Assembly: GCA_024742995.1 (NCBI GenBank)
Contig: JANSXK010000003.1
Location: forward strand, 124,001 to 188,000
Origin: Gammaproteobacteria bacterium
Lineage (GTDB): Bacteria > Pseudomonadota > Gammaproteobacteria > Legionellales > Legionellaceae
Direction: 5' to 3'
Length of the DNA: 64,000 nt
Each line of letters starts with the position of its first letter. Within the stretch, counting starts at the first letter, position 1. The notes under the pieces are model-generated. The model was not told the origin of the DNA. It ran no database searches and saw only the letters and a list, made by a program, of their open reading frames with translations. Made by a program: the position numbers and the translations under genes. Below are positions 8,508-19,659 of the stretch, in pieces.

Positions 8508-9917
8508 TTACAAGGAATTTGGTGGGGACTTTGAACGATCTTCATCGTCATCTACCGAACTTGATATGTCTGAGCTAGGTGTTCCAGCTTGGGCGCGGAA
8601 TTCTTCTAGAGCGGCACGGTAAGCGGAGCTCTGCTCTTCTAAGTAGACATCAATTTCTTTTTGCAATGTATCTATCGCGACTTCTGAGCCTACCCTGCGC
8701 ACACGGGCTTTTAGTCCAACCATAAATTTGGTACGCATTGCGGGCACTGGCTGAGATAATAGTGCTTGATGTGTCATCAATGCGCCATCAATACGTACTA
8801 ATGCTTCTTGTGCAGAAAGGTCGGAAGGGATGGTTAACATGGTATCAATAGCATGTTTTTTTGCTACAAGTAATTTGTACTTTGGATTTGTTTCGTCATA
8901 AGATTCTCGGAGTAGCTGATCAGCAAAAAAGTTTTGGTAGTGTTCTAATTTTTTGGTCATTTTCGCCAGTGCTTTTTGAGCGTTACGGTCTGGTATTTTT
9001 AATATTTTTTGTTCTCTTTTGTGTTGCTCAATCCATAGGGTTTGTTGGGGCGGATTGGTTTTTAACTGTTCGACATCAGCCGATGATAAATCTGGATTAT
9101 GTTGGTAAGCGATGAGCGTTGCATTGATGAAAGTTATCAAATTTTCTGGCCTGACCTCATGTTCGTTTACATTTTCCCACCTAAGAAGATTTTGCAGATA
9201 TGCTGGGAAACTTTGGAACAGCTCGTCATCAAAAATGGGTGAAAACGTGCCGTCATCTTCAGAGAAGTATAATGCTTGTACCACAGGTTTGTTTTCATTA
9301 GCGATTTGATCGACATATTCTAGTGGTTGGGAGAGCCCAAAATCAATCAAGCGCATGTTGCCATTTTGGTCGTACATTGCATTTTTAGTTGCAGGGTCTC
9401 CTTGAATATAAGGGGTATTGCTATTGGCTGAGATGCCTTCATGTAAATGACTCATTAGTAATAAATAATCGCTTGCTGCTCTCATTTTTTGTTGTTTATT
9501 GAGTTTAGGTATACGTGATTGAAGAGATTCTTCCATTTTATGCATTTCCTGATAAAATTTAACAATCCCTTTTTCCTCATCAATGCGCGTAACCAGCGGT
9601 CCCACAGCAAGACCTGTATCCAGATTGATTTTCGCTTCTTGCTCAATGTCTTCTCTAACAAATTCATCTTGATCTAAGGGGTATGTTTGGATTTTGGTCG
9701 CGGTTTCTTGATCAGATGATGTTTTTTTGACGCGTCCATACCCACCAATCCCCAGCACGTAATCTGGGTCTGCTTTATTTTCCAAGCGAATAATTGTGCC
9801 TTCTGAATCTCGGATATAGGAGGATGCCAAGCCGCTTTTTTTACGATCGTATTTGACACTATTGGGGTGGGTGGCAAAGTACTGTTTGACTTGGATTAAT
9901 TCATTTTTCTTTTGCAT
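8508..9917 (-). CDS. Protein-kinase-like protein, possible secreted effector
   Basis: A 469-residue orphan with the outline of a protein-kinase fold. Residues 56-61 (GIGGYG) fit the glycine-rich loop, Lys75 in ATKIQ the ATP-binding lysine, Glu94 in EQEAKI the helix-C glutamate, GDPATKN (173-179) a catalytic loop with Asp174 and Asn179, and DFG lies at 192-194. The HRD motif is replaced by a GD motif, closer to aminoglycoside-kinase-like and some bacterial effector kinases. Residues 200-450 are helical with no recognised domain, and the acidic, serine-rich tail ends SSSVDDDEDRSKSPPNSL. There is no signal peptide or membrane segment. It stands alone between lptG and bepA. ATG at 9917 is preferred over an adjacent TTG; GGTGA lies 7 bases upstream. 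Confidence 0.7.
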   Translation of the reverse strand: MQKKNELIQVKQYFATHPNSVKYDRKKSGLASSYIRDSEGTIIRLENKADPDYVLGIGGYGRVKKTSSDQETATKIQTYPLDQDEFVREDIEQEAKINLDTGLAVGPLVTRIDEEKGIVKFYQEMHKMEESLQSRIPKLNKQQKMRAASDYLLLMSHLHEGISANSNTPYIQGDPATKNAMYDQNGNMRLIDFGLSQPLEYVDQIANENKPVVQALYFSEDDGTFSPIFDDELFQSFPAYLQNLLRWENVNEHEVRPENLITFINATLIAYQHNPDLSSADVEQLKTNPPQQTLWIEQHKREQKILKIPDRNAQKALAKMTKKLEHYQNFFADQLLRESYDETNPKYKLLVAKKHAIDTMLTIPSDLSAQEALVRIDGALMTHQALLSQPVPAMRTKFMVGLKARVRRVGSEVAIDTLQKEIDVYLEEQSSAYRAALEEFRAQAGTPSSDISSSVDDDEDRSKSPPNSL

Positions 9918-9981
9918 CAATGATCACCAAAAACCAAGTAATTTTGTTTTATTATAGCACAATATGATTAATATTATGATT

Positions 9982-11355
9982 TTATTTGAAGGTGATCTCG
10001 TCTATCTTGGCGGCAATCCTTGCCTGTAGCAGATGATCTTTGGTGGCAAATGTTTTGGCTAGCTTTAATTTGCGTACGGCGTCATGTTTTTCGCCTTGCA
10101 GCATATGGCATTCAGCAAGGGTAAAATAAGCATAACCTAGATCGTGATTAGCTGCTTGAGCCCGTGCCAATTGATTACAAAGCTGCAAATCGTGTTTGAA
10201 TTGACGGTTGGCAACCAGCAATAATGCAGCAGCTTTTTTGGCTTGATTCGCGTTGATGAGGGCTTTGCCATATTCTAACGTTACCGCATAACTGTCGGGA
10301 AAATTAGTTTTTAATTCACCGAGAATTTGAACCGCTTGGTTCGGCTGTGATAACCCTGTGTAAACCTGGGCCATGGCAATGGCGTAATAGGGGTTACTTG
10401 GGGATTGCTCCCATAATGGCTTGATATGGACCATCGCTTGCTTGTACCGATTGTTTTGCATCAAACGTAAGGTGTATCCGTATTCGCAGGTTGCTGGATC
10501 TGAATATCGCTTGCATTGACGTTGATAATATTCCAAAGATTGTTTTTGATCTTGATTGACTTCATTGCGAATCAATTCTTTAAATAAGTGATAATTGGAT
10601 TGATCGGATATTATTTTTTTATACGCTGGGGGGCAGCGATTTTCTGCTTCTGCAATTCGCTCTTCATCTAAGGGGTGGGTGCGCAAGATGGCTGGAAGAT
10701 TGCCAGTGTAACGATATCGTGAGCTTGCTTGCATTTTTTTGAAAAAATCTACCATGCCGCGGGGATCTAGCCCAGATTTGGTAAGCATGTCGATGCCAAT
10801 GCGATCGGCTTCTTTCTCATTTGAGCGTACAAAATTGATACTGTCTTGCGCAAATCCTGATAAGGCGCCGTATAGTGCTCCTGTGGATAGCGCTGGGTTG
10901 ATAACGCCCAATGCTACAGCGGCTAGGATGCTAGCCATCATAGGAATGCGCATTTGTTTTTGGTGTTCGATCATACGGTATAAATGGTGTTGACGAACGT
11001 GAGACATCTCATGCGCCATGACGCCCGCTAATTCAGATTCTGTGCTTGATTCTAAAATCAATTGGGTATTGATGCCGATATGTCCCCCCGGACCAGCAAA
11101 TGCGTTGATTTCATTGGATTTGACGATAAAAAAATCTGGTTGATCGATTTCACCGTGTTCTGCCAAGCGTTTGGAGAGATGGTTGATGTAGTCATTGGCT
11201 AAGGGTTGGCGCATGACGGATGGAGAGTGATTGATTTCTTGGATGAAATCACGTTCAAGCTGATCCAATTCCGCATTAGAATAGGCAGAGAATGCTTGAG
11301 CGAATGCAGGCACGAACAGCAAGAGTGTGAGCCAGACGACTTTAATAAGCTTCAA
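9982..11355 (-). CDS. bepA: Periplasmic M48 metalloprotease with TPR domain, BepA-like
   Basis: BepA in E. coli is a periplasmic zinc metalloprotease and chaperone that supports assembly of outer-membrane proteins such as LptD and degrades stalled substrates. The 457-residue protein has a signal peptide (residues 1-21, ending AQA), the zinc motif HEMSH (115-119), the third ligand Glu182 in NEKEADRIG, and THPLDEERI after it. From about residue 255 to the end it is helical with TPR-like repeats. It is a single-gene unit divergent from the rib cluster. In the Legionellales setting a role in LPS-transport quality control is an inference from family knowledge. Confidence 0.88.
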   Translation of the reverse strand: MKLIKVVWLTLLLFVPAFAQAFSAYSNAELDQLERDFIQEINHSPSVMRQPLANDYINHLSKRLAEHGEIDQPDFFIVKSNEINAFAGPGGHIGINTQLILESSTESELAGVMAHEMSHVRQHHLYRMIEHQKQMRIPMMASILAAVALGVINPALSTGALYGALSGFAQDSINFVRSNEKEADRIGIDMLTKSGLDPRGMVDFFKKMQASSRYRYTGNLPAILRTHPLDEERIAEAENRCPPAYKKIISDQSNYHLFKELIRNEVNQDQKQSLEYYQRQCKRYSDPATCEYGYTLRLMQNNRYKQAMVHIKPLWEQSPSNPYYAIAMAQVYTGLSQPNQAVQILGELKTNFPDSYAVTLEYGKALINANQAKKAAALLLVANRQFKHDLQLCNQLARAQAANHDLGYAYFTLAECHMLQGEKHDAVRKLKLAKTFATKDHLLQARIAAKIDEITFK

Positions 11356-11490
11356 TACCCAAACTCCTACAAGATGTTGATCCTGGTTGATGGTTTAAGA
11401 GCTACTATTCTTTAGGATAGCGCTTCAGGACCAAAGTGCAAATACTACCCAATGCGTTTTATTAAGTCAATTAATTAAAAATAAAAACAA

Positions 11491-11519
11491 TTGTAGTGAA
11501 TCCTTACATTTGTTATACT
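11491..11519 (+). promoter_or_regulatory. Candidate sigma-70 promoter of the rib operon
   Basis: TTGTAG (11491-11496) and TATACT (11514-11519) are spaced by 17 bases, 28 bases before the ribD start. The 192-base gap upstream of ribD shows no recognisable FMN riboswitch, so the operon appears to be driven by this promoter alone. Confidence 0.6.
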
Positions 11520-11547
11520 TCATGGTCATTTCAGGAGTGAACTTTCT

Positions 11548-12600
11548 ATGCACAAAGAGCATTTACTTTCTGCTTTAGAGCACGCCAAATCGTGGCGAGG
11601 TCAATGCGCTCCTAATCCCAGCGTTGGTGCTGTTGCGGTGCAAGACGGCCGCGTTATTGCAACGGCATGTCATCATGGCGCCGGGTCATTACATGCAGAG
11701 CCCGTTCTTTTAGCGCAACTTCCTCCTGACTGTCGAAATATGACGTTATACGTTACATTGGAGCCTTGTAATCATTGGGGGCGTACCCCACCTTGTGTTG
11801 AAGCGATTATTGCTCACGGTATCCAACGCGTGGTGTATGCTTACGCGGATCCTAATCCTGTGGTTGCCGCCAACCAAACCCCTCAAATTTTACGGGAGCA
11901 TGGGATTGACGTGTTACATTATCCCCTAGCAGAAATCGATCGCTTCTATCAAAGTTATCATCACTGGTCACAAACACACAAGCCTTGGGTGACAGTAAAA
12001 ATGGCGCACACGCTTGATGGTCATATCGCAGCGGCAGATGGTGGGAGAATGCATATCTCCAATGCGGCTTGTGCTGAGTTTACGCATCAGCAACGTAAAA
12101 CCAGCGATGTGATTTTAACCACCGCACGTACCATCACAGAAGATAATCCGCAATTGACCGTGCGTTTGCCAGATACAGAGGTGACATCCAAACCTTTGGC
12201 GGTATTAGATACGCGTTTGTCATTGCCCTGTGACATGCAAGCATTGCGTTTGTCTCAAAAAACCCACGTTTATCATAGTGAAGAAGCAGCGGTGACGCAG
12301 CCACATCCTGATTGTGTGTACCATGCGATGCCCCTGCAGCAAAAACGTTTAGATTTGGCTGCTGTGATTGGTCACCTGGGTTCCTTAGGGTATCATGACG
12401 TTTGGGTTGAAGCCGGTCGCCAACTTTTTACAGCGCTGCATCAGGCAGGTTTGGTGCAGCGGACGCATATTTATATTGCGCCCAAACTTAGGGGCGGACA
12501 GGACACAGCGTTGTATGCAGGATTAATGTCTTTGGAGCAAGCAAAGACTTGGTCCTGGCATGTGATGGATGATAATGCCGTATTAACCGTAGATTGGTGA
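11548..12600 (+). CDS. ribD: Bifunctional pyrimidine deaminase/reductase RibD
   Basis: RibD carries out steps two and three of riboflavin synthesis: deamination of the GTP-derived pyrimidine and NADPH-dependent reduction of its ribose side chain. The 350-residue protein has the zinc deaminase domain in residues 1-145 (His49 and catalytic Glu51 in HAEP; Cys74 and Cys83 in EPCNHWGRTPPC) and the reductase domain from about residue 147 (VTVKMAHTLDGHIA onward). An AGGAG site precedes the ATG. It is the first gene of a tightly packed cluster ribD-ribE-ribBA-ribH, and nrdR, often upstream elsewhere, is absent. Confidence 0.95.
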   Translation: MHKEHLLSALEHAKSWRGQCAPNPSVGAVAVQDGRVIATACHHGAGSLHAEPVLLAQLPPDCRNMTLYVTLEPCNHWGRTPPCVEAIIAHGIQRVVYAYADPNPVVAANQTPQILREHGIDVLHYPLAEIDRFYQSYHHWSQTHKPWVTVKMAHTLDGHIAAADGGRMHISNAACAEFTHQQRKTSDVILTTARTITEDNPQLTVRLPDTEVTSKPLAVLDTRLSLPCDMQALRLSQKTHVYHSEEAAVTQPHPDCVYHAMPLQQKRLDLAAVIGHLGSLGYHDVWVEAGRQLFTALHQAGLVQRTHIYIAPKLRGGQDTALYAGLMSLEQAKTWSWHVMDDNAVLTVDW

Positions 12601-12605
12601 TAATA

Positions 12606-13223
12606 ATGTTTACAGGATTGATTGAATATTTAGGAAAAGTGGTTGCAAATCAACAGCAAGCAGTTGCACATCGTTTGGAAATTGCCAGTACCATGGAAGG
12701 ACTTTGCCCTGGAGATAGTATTGCGGTGCAAGGGGTTTGCTTGACTGTGGTGGATGATCCATCGCCTCATTGGGTGTTTGATGTTTCTCCTGAAACGTTA
12801 GCGTGTACGACCTTGGGGTCTTTGGTGCCTGGCGATGCTGTTCATTTGGAGCGTGCCATGCATGCTGAGCGTCGATTTGGAGGACATTATGTGTCTGGCC
12901 ATGTAGATGGCACCGCTTGTTTGCAGGCACGTCGTAACTTAGATGATTATATCGAAATGGTTATCGGTGGGTTTGCAGAATGTGATATGATATACCTGCT
13001 TCCGAAGGGGAGCATCACATTGAATGGTGTGAGTTTGACCATCAATACGGTAGAAAAAGATCAGATCACAGTATTATTAGTGCCGCATACGATTCAGCAT
13101 ACGATGTTGGATCAATTACATATCGGCGATGCATTGAATGTAGAGTTTGATTATTTGGCGCGTATTATTTCGCATCAAGTCAAAAAAGAATTTGAAAGGT
13201 TACAGTATGACAAGTCCATTTAG
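12606..13223 (+). CDS. ribE: Riboflavin synthase alpha subunit
   Basis: Converts two molecules of 6,7-dimethyl-8-ribityllumazine to riboflavin, the last step of the pathway (called ribC in E. coli). The 205-residue protein begins MFTGLIEYLGKV and has the two-fold internal repeat of the family: the first barrel includes GDSIAVQGVCLTV and the second GSITLNGVSLTINTV, each with a ligand-binding motif. ATG 12606 is selected because all homologs start MFTGIIE; the upstream TTG and GTG add four extra residues. It lies 5 bases after ribD and overlaps ribBA by 17 bases. Confidence 0.96.
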   Translation: MFTGLIEYLGKVVANQQQAVAHRLEIASTMEGLCPGDSIAVQGVCLTVVDDPSPHWVFDVSPETLACTTLGSLVPGDAVHLERAMHAERRFGGHYVSGHVDGTACLQARRNLDDYIEMVIGGFAECDMIYLLPKGSITLNGVSLTINTVEKDQITVLLVPHTIQHTMLDQLHIGDALNVEFDYLARIISHQVKKEFERLQYDKSI

Positions 13224-14430
13224 TACAATAGAAACAGCCATTCAGTCCCTGCAAGCGGGTCGGATGGTGATTCTGGTTGATGATGAAGATCGCGAAAATG
13301 AAGGCGACTTGGTGGTTGCTGCGCAGCATGCAACGGCAGAAACCATTAATTTTATGTCCCGGTTTGGGTGTGGTTTGATCTGTTTGCCTATGGCAGCATC
13401 CATGATTGATCGTTTGGGATTACCCATGATGACTGCTTCAAATCGCTCGCCTTATGGCACGGCGTTTACGGTCTCTATTGAAGCCGCGCAAGGGGTAACT
13501 ACGGGGATTTCTGCCGAGGATCGAGCCAGAACCATTCAAGTTGCGATTGATGCCAATAGCACGCCAATGGACATTATTTCTCCTGGCCATATGTTTCCAT
13601 TGCGGGCGCAGCCCAAAGGCGTGTTGGCGAGAACAGGTCAAACCGAAGGCAGTGTCGATCTGATGAAATTGGCGGGATTGACGCCGGCTGCAGTTATTTG
13701 TGAAATTATCAATGAAGATGGCACCATGAGTCGTCGCGAAGCATTGACTGTATTTTCAAAACAGCATCAAATTCCATTGATATCGATTCATGATTTGATT
13801 GAATATCGGATTTTACATGAAACTTTGGTGACTGTGGCAGCGACGTCTCGTTTGCCGATAGAAAAGCATGGTGATTTTACCATGATTCTTTTCGAAAATG
13901 AGTTTGATGGATGTGAGCATTTTGCGTTAATGAAACCGCCTGTTAGCGATCAGACACCTCCTTTGGTGCGCATTCATTCTGAATGTATTACTGGTGATGT
14001 GTTTGGATCTTGTAAGTGTGATTGTGGCAAGCAATTAGATTTAGCTTTGGCAGCTCTTGCAGCAGAGGGTGGGGTGTTGATTTATATGCGTCAAGAAGGA
14101 CGCGGTGTTGGCTTGGCAAATAAACTTAAAGCTTATTCATTGCAGGATGAAGGGTATGATACGGTTGAAGCCAATGAGCATTTGGGCTTGCCTATAGACA
14201 ATCGTAATTACGCCATGGCCTTTCAAATTTTAAAGCATTTGGGGTTGGATACCATTCGTTTATTGACCAATAATCCTTTCAAAGTGGATGCAATGACGCA
14301 TTATGGGATCACGGTGACAGAGCGTGTGCCGGTTTTGGTAGAGCCTACGATTGAGAACCAAGTCTATTTACAAACCAAGCAATCAAAACTGGGACATTAT
14401 TTAGATCTCCCTAGTGGAACGACCGTATGA
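13207..14430 (+). CDS. ribBA: Bifunctional DHBP synthase/GTP cyclohydrolase II
   Basis: Supplies both precursors of riboflavin: the N-terminal RibB domain makes 3,4-dihydroxy-2-butanone 4-phosphate and the C-terminal RibA domain opens GTP. The 407-residue protein has the RibB motif VDDEDRENEGD (residues 24-34) and, in the second half, the GTP cyclohydrolase II zinc cysteines in SECITGD and CKCDCG, then RQEGRGVGLANK and LLTNNP. All these catalytic features are present, so unlike some RibBA proteins the C-terminal half looks active. The start at 13207 has AAAGG upstream; the open frame extends further into ribE but without homology. Confidence 0.95.
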   Translation: MTSPFSTIETAIQSLQAGRMVILVDDEDRENEGDLVVAAQHATAETINFMSRFGCGLICLPMAASMIDRLGLPMMTASNRSPYGTAFTVSIEAAQGVTTGISAEDRARTIQVAIDANSTPMDIISPGHMFPLRAQPKGVLARTGQTEGSVDLMKLAGLTPAAVICEIINEDGTMSRREALTVFSKQHQIPLISIHDLIEYRILHETLVTVAATSRLPIEKHGDFTMILFENEFDGCEHFALMKPPVSDQTPPLVRIHSECITGDVFGSCKCDCGKQLDLALAALAAEGGVLIYMRQEGRGVGLANKLKAYSLQDEGYDTVEANEHLGLPIDNRNYAMAFQILKHLGLDTIRLLTNNPFKVDAMTHYGITVTERVPVLVEPTIENQVYLQTKQSKLGHYLDLPSGTTV

Positions 14431-14897
14431 ATATGATTCGGGCAAGGGAGACACAAGTGGACGATTGTCCAATTGCTGTGATTGTTTCTGAATATAACCG
14501 CGACATCACCCTTGCTTTACAAGAAGGTGCTGTGGCGCAATTATTAAAAAAAGGGATTTCAGAATCGAATATTTTAGTGGTTACGGTGCCGGGAGGGGTG
14601 GAAATCCCCATCGTTGCCCAACGTTTGGCGAAGACAAAGCAGTATGCTGCAATTGTAACGCTGGGTGTGGTGATTCGCGGTGAAACCACGCATTATGATT
14701 ATGTTTGCGAGCAAGTCAGCCAAGGCTGTCAACAAGTGGCGTTGGCTTATGATGTGCCAGTGATATTTGGTTTGGTCACGACGGAAACCAAAGCGCAAGC
14801 ATGGGATCGTGTGGGTGGTGATCGTGGGCACAAAGGGGTGGATGCGGCTGATACAGCATTAGTGATGATAGATGTGTTACAACAATTAACGGTGTGA
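14427..14897 (+). CDS. ribH: 6,7-dimethyl-8-ribityllumazine synthase
   Basis: Condenses the RibD product (after dephosphorylation) with the RibB product to form the riboflavin synthase substrate; the enzyme assembles into pentamers or capsids. The 156-residue protein includes VSEYNRDIT, VPGGVEIP and VIRGETTHYDYVC, with the conserved catalytic His within GETTHYDYV, and a closing DRGHKGVDAADTAL. ATG overlaps the ribBA stop by 4 bases. In many gammaproteobacteria nusB follows; here pyrG follows after 12 bases instead. Confidence 0.95.
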   Translation: MNMIRARETQVDDCPIAVIVSEYNRDITLALQEGAVAQLLKKGISESNILVVTVPGGVEIPIVAQRLAKTKQYAAIVTLGVVIRGETTHYDYVCEQVSQGCQQVALAYDVPVIFGLVTTETKAQAWDRVGGDRGHKGVDAADTALVMIDVLQQLTV

Positions 14898-17377
<2,480 letters not shown>

Positions 17378-17386
17378 CCCCTTTTT

Positions 17387-17460
17387 TATCCCTTGAAGCG
17401 TATATATTAGACTTTATCCCTTGCATGGTATAAAATCATATCTATCTACTATAGAGGATA
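17387..17460 (+). promoter_or_regulatory. hipBA promoter with three phased HipB-type operators
   Basis: Three copies of a TATCC-N8-GGATA-like site, the E. coli HipB operator consensus, occur at 17387-17404 (TATCC-N8-GTATA), 17415-17432 (TATCC-N8-GTATA) and 17443-17460 (TATCT-N8-GGATA). Their starts are exactly 28 bp apart. The middle site covers an extended -10 element (TG at 17426, TATAAA 17429-17434), with a weak -35 TTAGAC at 17407. The third ends 6 bases before the hipB ATG. The layout implies cooperative autorepression. Confidence 0.82.
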
Positions 17461-17466
17461 AATACC

Positions 17467-17715
17467 ATGTATATTCGTTCTTCTAAAGAGCTGGCATTAT
17501 TGGTCGTCCAGCAGCGTAAAAAGATGAAATTGAGCCAAACGGCGGTAGCTAATTTAGTTGGTTTGAAGCAGGCAACGATTTCAGCATTTGAAAACAAACC
17601 AGAAAGCACAAAACTAAACACATTATTTCAAATTTTGTCAGCAATAAATTTAGATATTGATGTGACATCAAAAGACGACTCTTCTTCTGACTCAGTGTGG
17701 CAAGAGGAATGGTAA
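17467..17715 (+). CDS. hipB: HipB-type antitoxin/repressor
   Basis: DNA-binding antitoxin of a HipBA module; binds HipA and represses the operon. The 82-residue protein has an XRE-type helix-turn-helix over about residues 8-60, with LSQTAVANLVGLKQATISAFEN as the DNA-reading part, followed by a short acidic tail ending VWQEEW, similar to the HipB tail ending in Trp. GAGGATA directly precedes the ATG with a short spacer. The three operators upstream match the HipB consensus, which strongly supports the identity. hipA begins 2 bases after its stop. Confidence 0.92.
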   Translation: MYIRSSKELALLVVQQRKKMKLSQTAVANLVGLKQATISAFENKPESTKLNTLFQILSAINLDIDVTSKDDSSSDSVWQEEW

Positions 17716-17717
17716 TT

Positions 17718-19043
17718 ATGCGTACACGTATTCGTGTTCTGAATTTGTATATGAATGAAAAACTGGTGGGCAGGCTTGAGAAAAAGAGTGATGGCGCTAT
17801 CTGCTTTCGTTATGTTAAGGAATGGCTTCATTTGCCAGGAGCTCGACCTATTTCACTGTCCTTGCCTTTGATTGAAAAGGAATTTTCAGGGGACATTGTT
17901 TACAATTTTTTTGATAATTTATTGCCTGATAATTCACAAATCAGAGCACGTATTCAAGCACGTTTTCATACGATGACGGATCAACCCTTTGATTTATTAG
18001 CGAGTATTGGTCGAGATTGTATTGGGGCGATACAAATGTTGGGCGATGATTTGCCAGATTCTATCCAAAAAATTTTAGCACAGCCGTTAAATAATCAAGA
18101 GATTGCGTTATCATTGCGCCAGGTCAAATTTTATCCGCTGGGGATGAGTGATGATTGTGATGATTTCCGAATTTCAATTGCCGGAGCGCAAGAAAAATCT
18201 GCATTTTTGTTTTGGAACAATCAATGGAGCAGACCATTGGGTGCGACACCAACGACTCATATTTTTAAATTACCCATTGGGTTTATTCAACATCAACAAT
18301 TGGATCTCAGTGACAGCTGTGAAAATGAATGGTTATGCGCGCAGATTGCGGCAGCATTTGATTTACCTGTGGCGACATGTGTTATTCAAAAATTTGAGGA
18401 TGAAAAAGTATTGATTGTGGAGCGTTTTGATCGGAGATTAGCTAAAAATAAGCAGTGGATGATGCGTTTACCGCAAGAAGATGTGTGTCAGGCTTTAGGG
18501 GTGTCACCAAATCTAAAGTATCAAGTGGATGGCGGCCCTGGTATTAAAGAGATCATGCGGTTGTTATTGGGATCTACGACACCCAGCAAAGATCGTGATA
18601 CTTTTTTCCGATCTCAAGTTTTATTTTGGCTGTTGGCTGCTATTGATGGTCATGCGAAAAACTTTTCGATCCATCTTGAAGCTTTTGGAAAGTATCATTT
18701 GGCGCCTTTATATGACATTATTTCTGCTTACCCTTTAATTGCGAACAAACAGTTAGAAGCTAAAAAAATTAAAATGGCGATGGCATTGCAAGGAAAAAAC
18801 AATCATTATCATTGGTATCAATTACAACGTAGATATTTTTTGCAAACGGCCAAAGCTGCACATTATCCTGTAGAAGATGCCGAAAAAATATTAGATGATA
18901 TGCTTAATCAAGTAGATACAGTGATTCATGATGTTAACAAACGACTGCCTAATGATTTTCCTGCCCATATTTCACAACCCATTTTTGATGGGATGCGATC
19001 AGTGAAGCAGAAATTAGTTTCAAATGTGGATCCTAATGCTTAG
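17718..19043 (+). CDS. hipA: HipA serine/threonine kinase toxin
   Basis: HipA phosphorylates glutamyl-tRNA synthetase in E. coli, causing growth arrest and persistence. The 441-residue protein matches E. coli HipA in length (440). It carries the regulatory loop Ser153 in RISIAGAQEK (E. coli Ser150), the catalytic Asp310 in IDGHAKNF (E. coli Asp309) and LYDI for the metal-binding Asp. The ATG at 17718 is selected because AGAGGA lies 9 bases upstream; another in-frame ATG is too close to it. Its last 8 bases overlap ccmA, so toxin and cytochrome c maturation genes are physically coupled. All key residues are intact. Confidence 0.93.
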   Translation: MRTRIRVLNLYMNEKLVGRLEKKSDGAICFRYVKEWLHLPGARPISLSLPLIEKEFSGDIVYNFFDNLLPDNSQIRARIQARFHTMTDQPFDLLASIGRDCIGAIQMLGDDLPDSIQKILAQPLNNQEIALSLRQVKFYPLGMSDDCDDFRISIAGAQEKSAFLFWNNQWSRPLGATPTTHIFKLPIGFIQHQQLDLSDSCENEWLCAQIAAAFDLPVATCVIQKFEDEKVLIVERFDRRLAKNKQWMMRLPQEDVCQALGVSPNLKYQVDGGPGIKEIMRLLLGSTTPSKDRDTFFRSQVLFWLLAAIDGHAKNFSIHLEAFGKYHLAPLYDIISAYPLIANKQLEAKKIKMAMALQGKNNHYHWYQLQRRYFLQTAKAAHYPVEDAEKILDDMLNQVDTVIHDVNKRLPNDFPAHISQPIFDGMRSVKQKLVSNVDPNA

Positions 19044-19659
19044 TGTAGAAGCCTTAAATTTTGATTACCCCATTCAAGGATTGTCACCAGGCACCCATGC
19101 TTTATTGGAGCAAGTGTCCTTTAAATTATCAAATCAAGAGATACTGCATATTCAAGGTGCCAATGGTTCGGGCAAGACGACGTTGCTCAAATGTCTTACT
19201 GGGCTTATCCGGCCTGATTCTGGGAAAATATTTTATGATGGACGGGATATTTGGTCAGATATGACGTCGTATCACCAGAATATCAGTTATCTAAGCTATA
19301 AAAATGGCATCAATCTGGCATTAACGGTGATGGAGCATTGTCAGTTTGAGCTGCCATTTATTCCTGAGCCGGATAAAATCGCAACAGTATTACGCCAATT
19401 ATCATTATGGCAGGTGCGCTCCTATCCCTGTCATTTACTTTCTTCTGGACAACAACGTCGTGTGGCATTGATACATTTGTTTTTATCTTCAAGTAAATTA
19501 TGGTTATTAGATGAGCCTTTGATTGCTTTGGACGAAGCAGGGGTAACATTGCTGATCTCGTTGTTGAAAGAACACCTCGCAACCGGGGGGCAAGTGGTGT
19601 ATACCTCGCATCAAGCGTTACCCTGGGGAAGTAAATCGCATCGGGAATACACCTTATGA
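19036..19659 (+). CDS. ccmA: Heme exporter ATP-binding protein CcmA
   Basis: ATPase of the CcmABCD complex that loads heme onto CcmE during cytochrome c maturation. The 207-residue protein has the Walker A motif GANGSGKTTL, the ABC signature LLSSGQQRRVAL and the Walker B LWLLDEPLIALDE. It starts within hipA (8-base overlap) and I see no independent promoter, so it is probably co-transcribed with hipBA. ccmB follows with an ATGA overlap. Confidence 0.93.
   Translation: MLSVEALNFDYPIQGLSPGTHALLEQVSFKLSNQEILHIQGANGSGKTTLLKCLTGLIRPDSGKIFYDGRDIWSDMTSYHQNISYLSYKNGINLALTVMEHCQFELPFIPEPDKIATVLRQLSLWQVRSYPCHLLSSGQQRRVALIHLFLSSSKLWLLDEPLIALDEAGVTLLISLLKEHLATGGQVVYTSHQALPWGSKSHREYTL

Noticed and set aside
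11356..11547. FMN riboswitch before ribD
   Set aside because: The gap is only 192 bases and I could not find the conserved RFN element blocks; a plain promoter is seen instead.
17378..17466. Start of eno after kdsA
   Set aside because: pyrG-kdsA-eno is a common order, but the sequence here is the hip operator array followed by hipBA; no enolase sequence is present.
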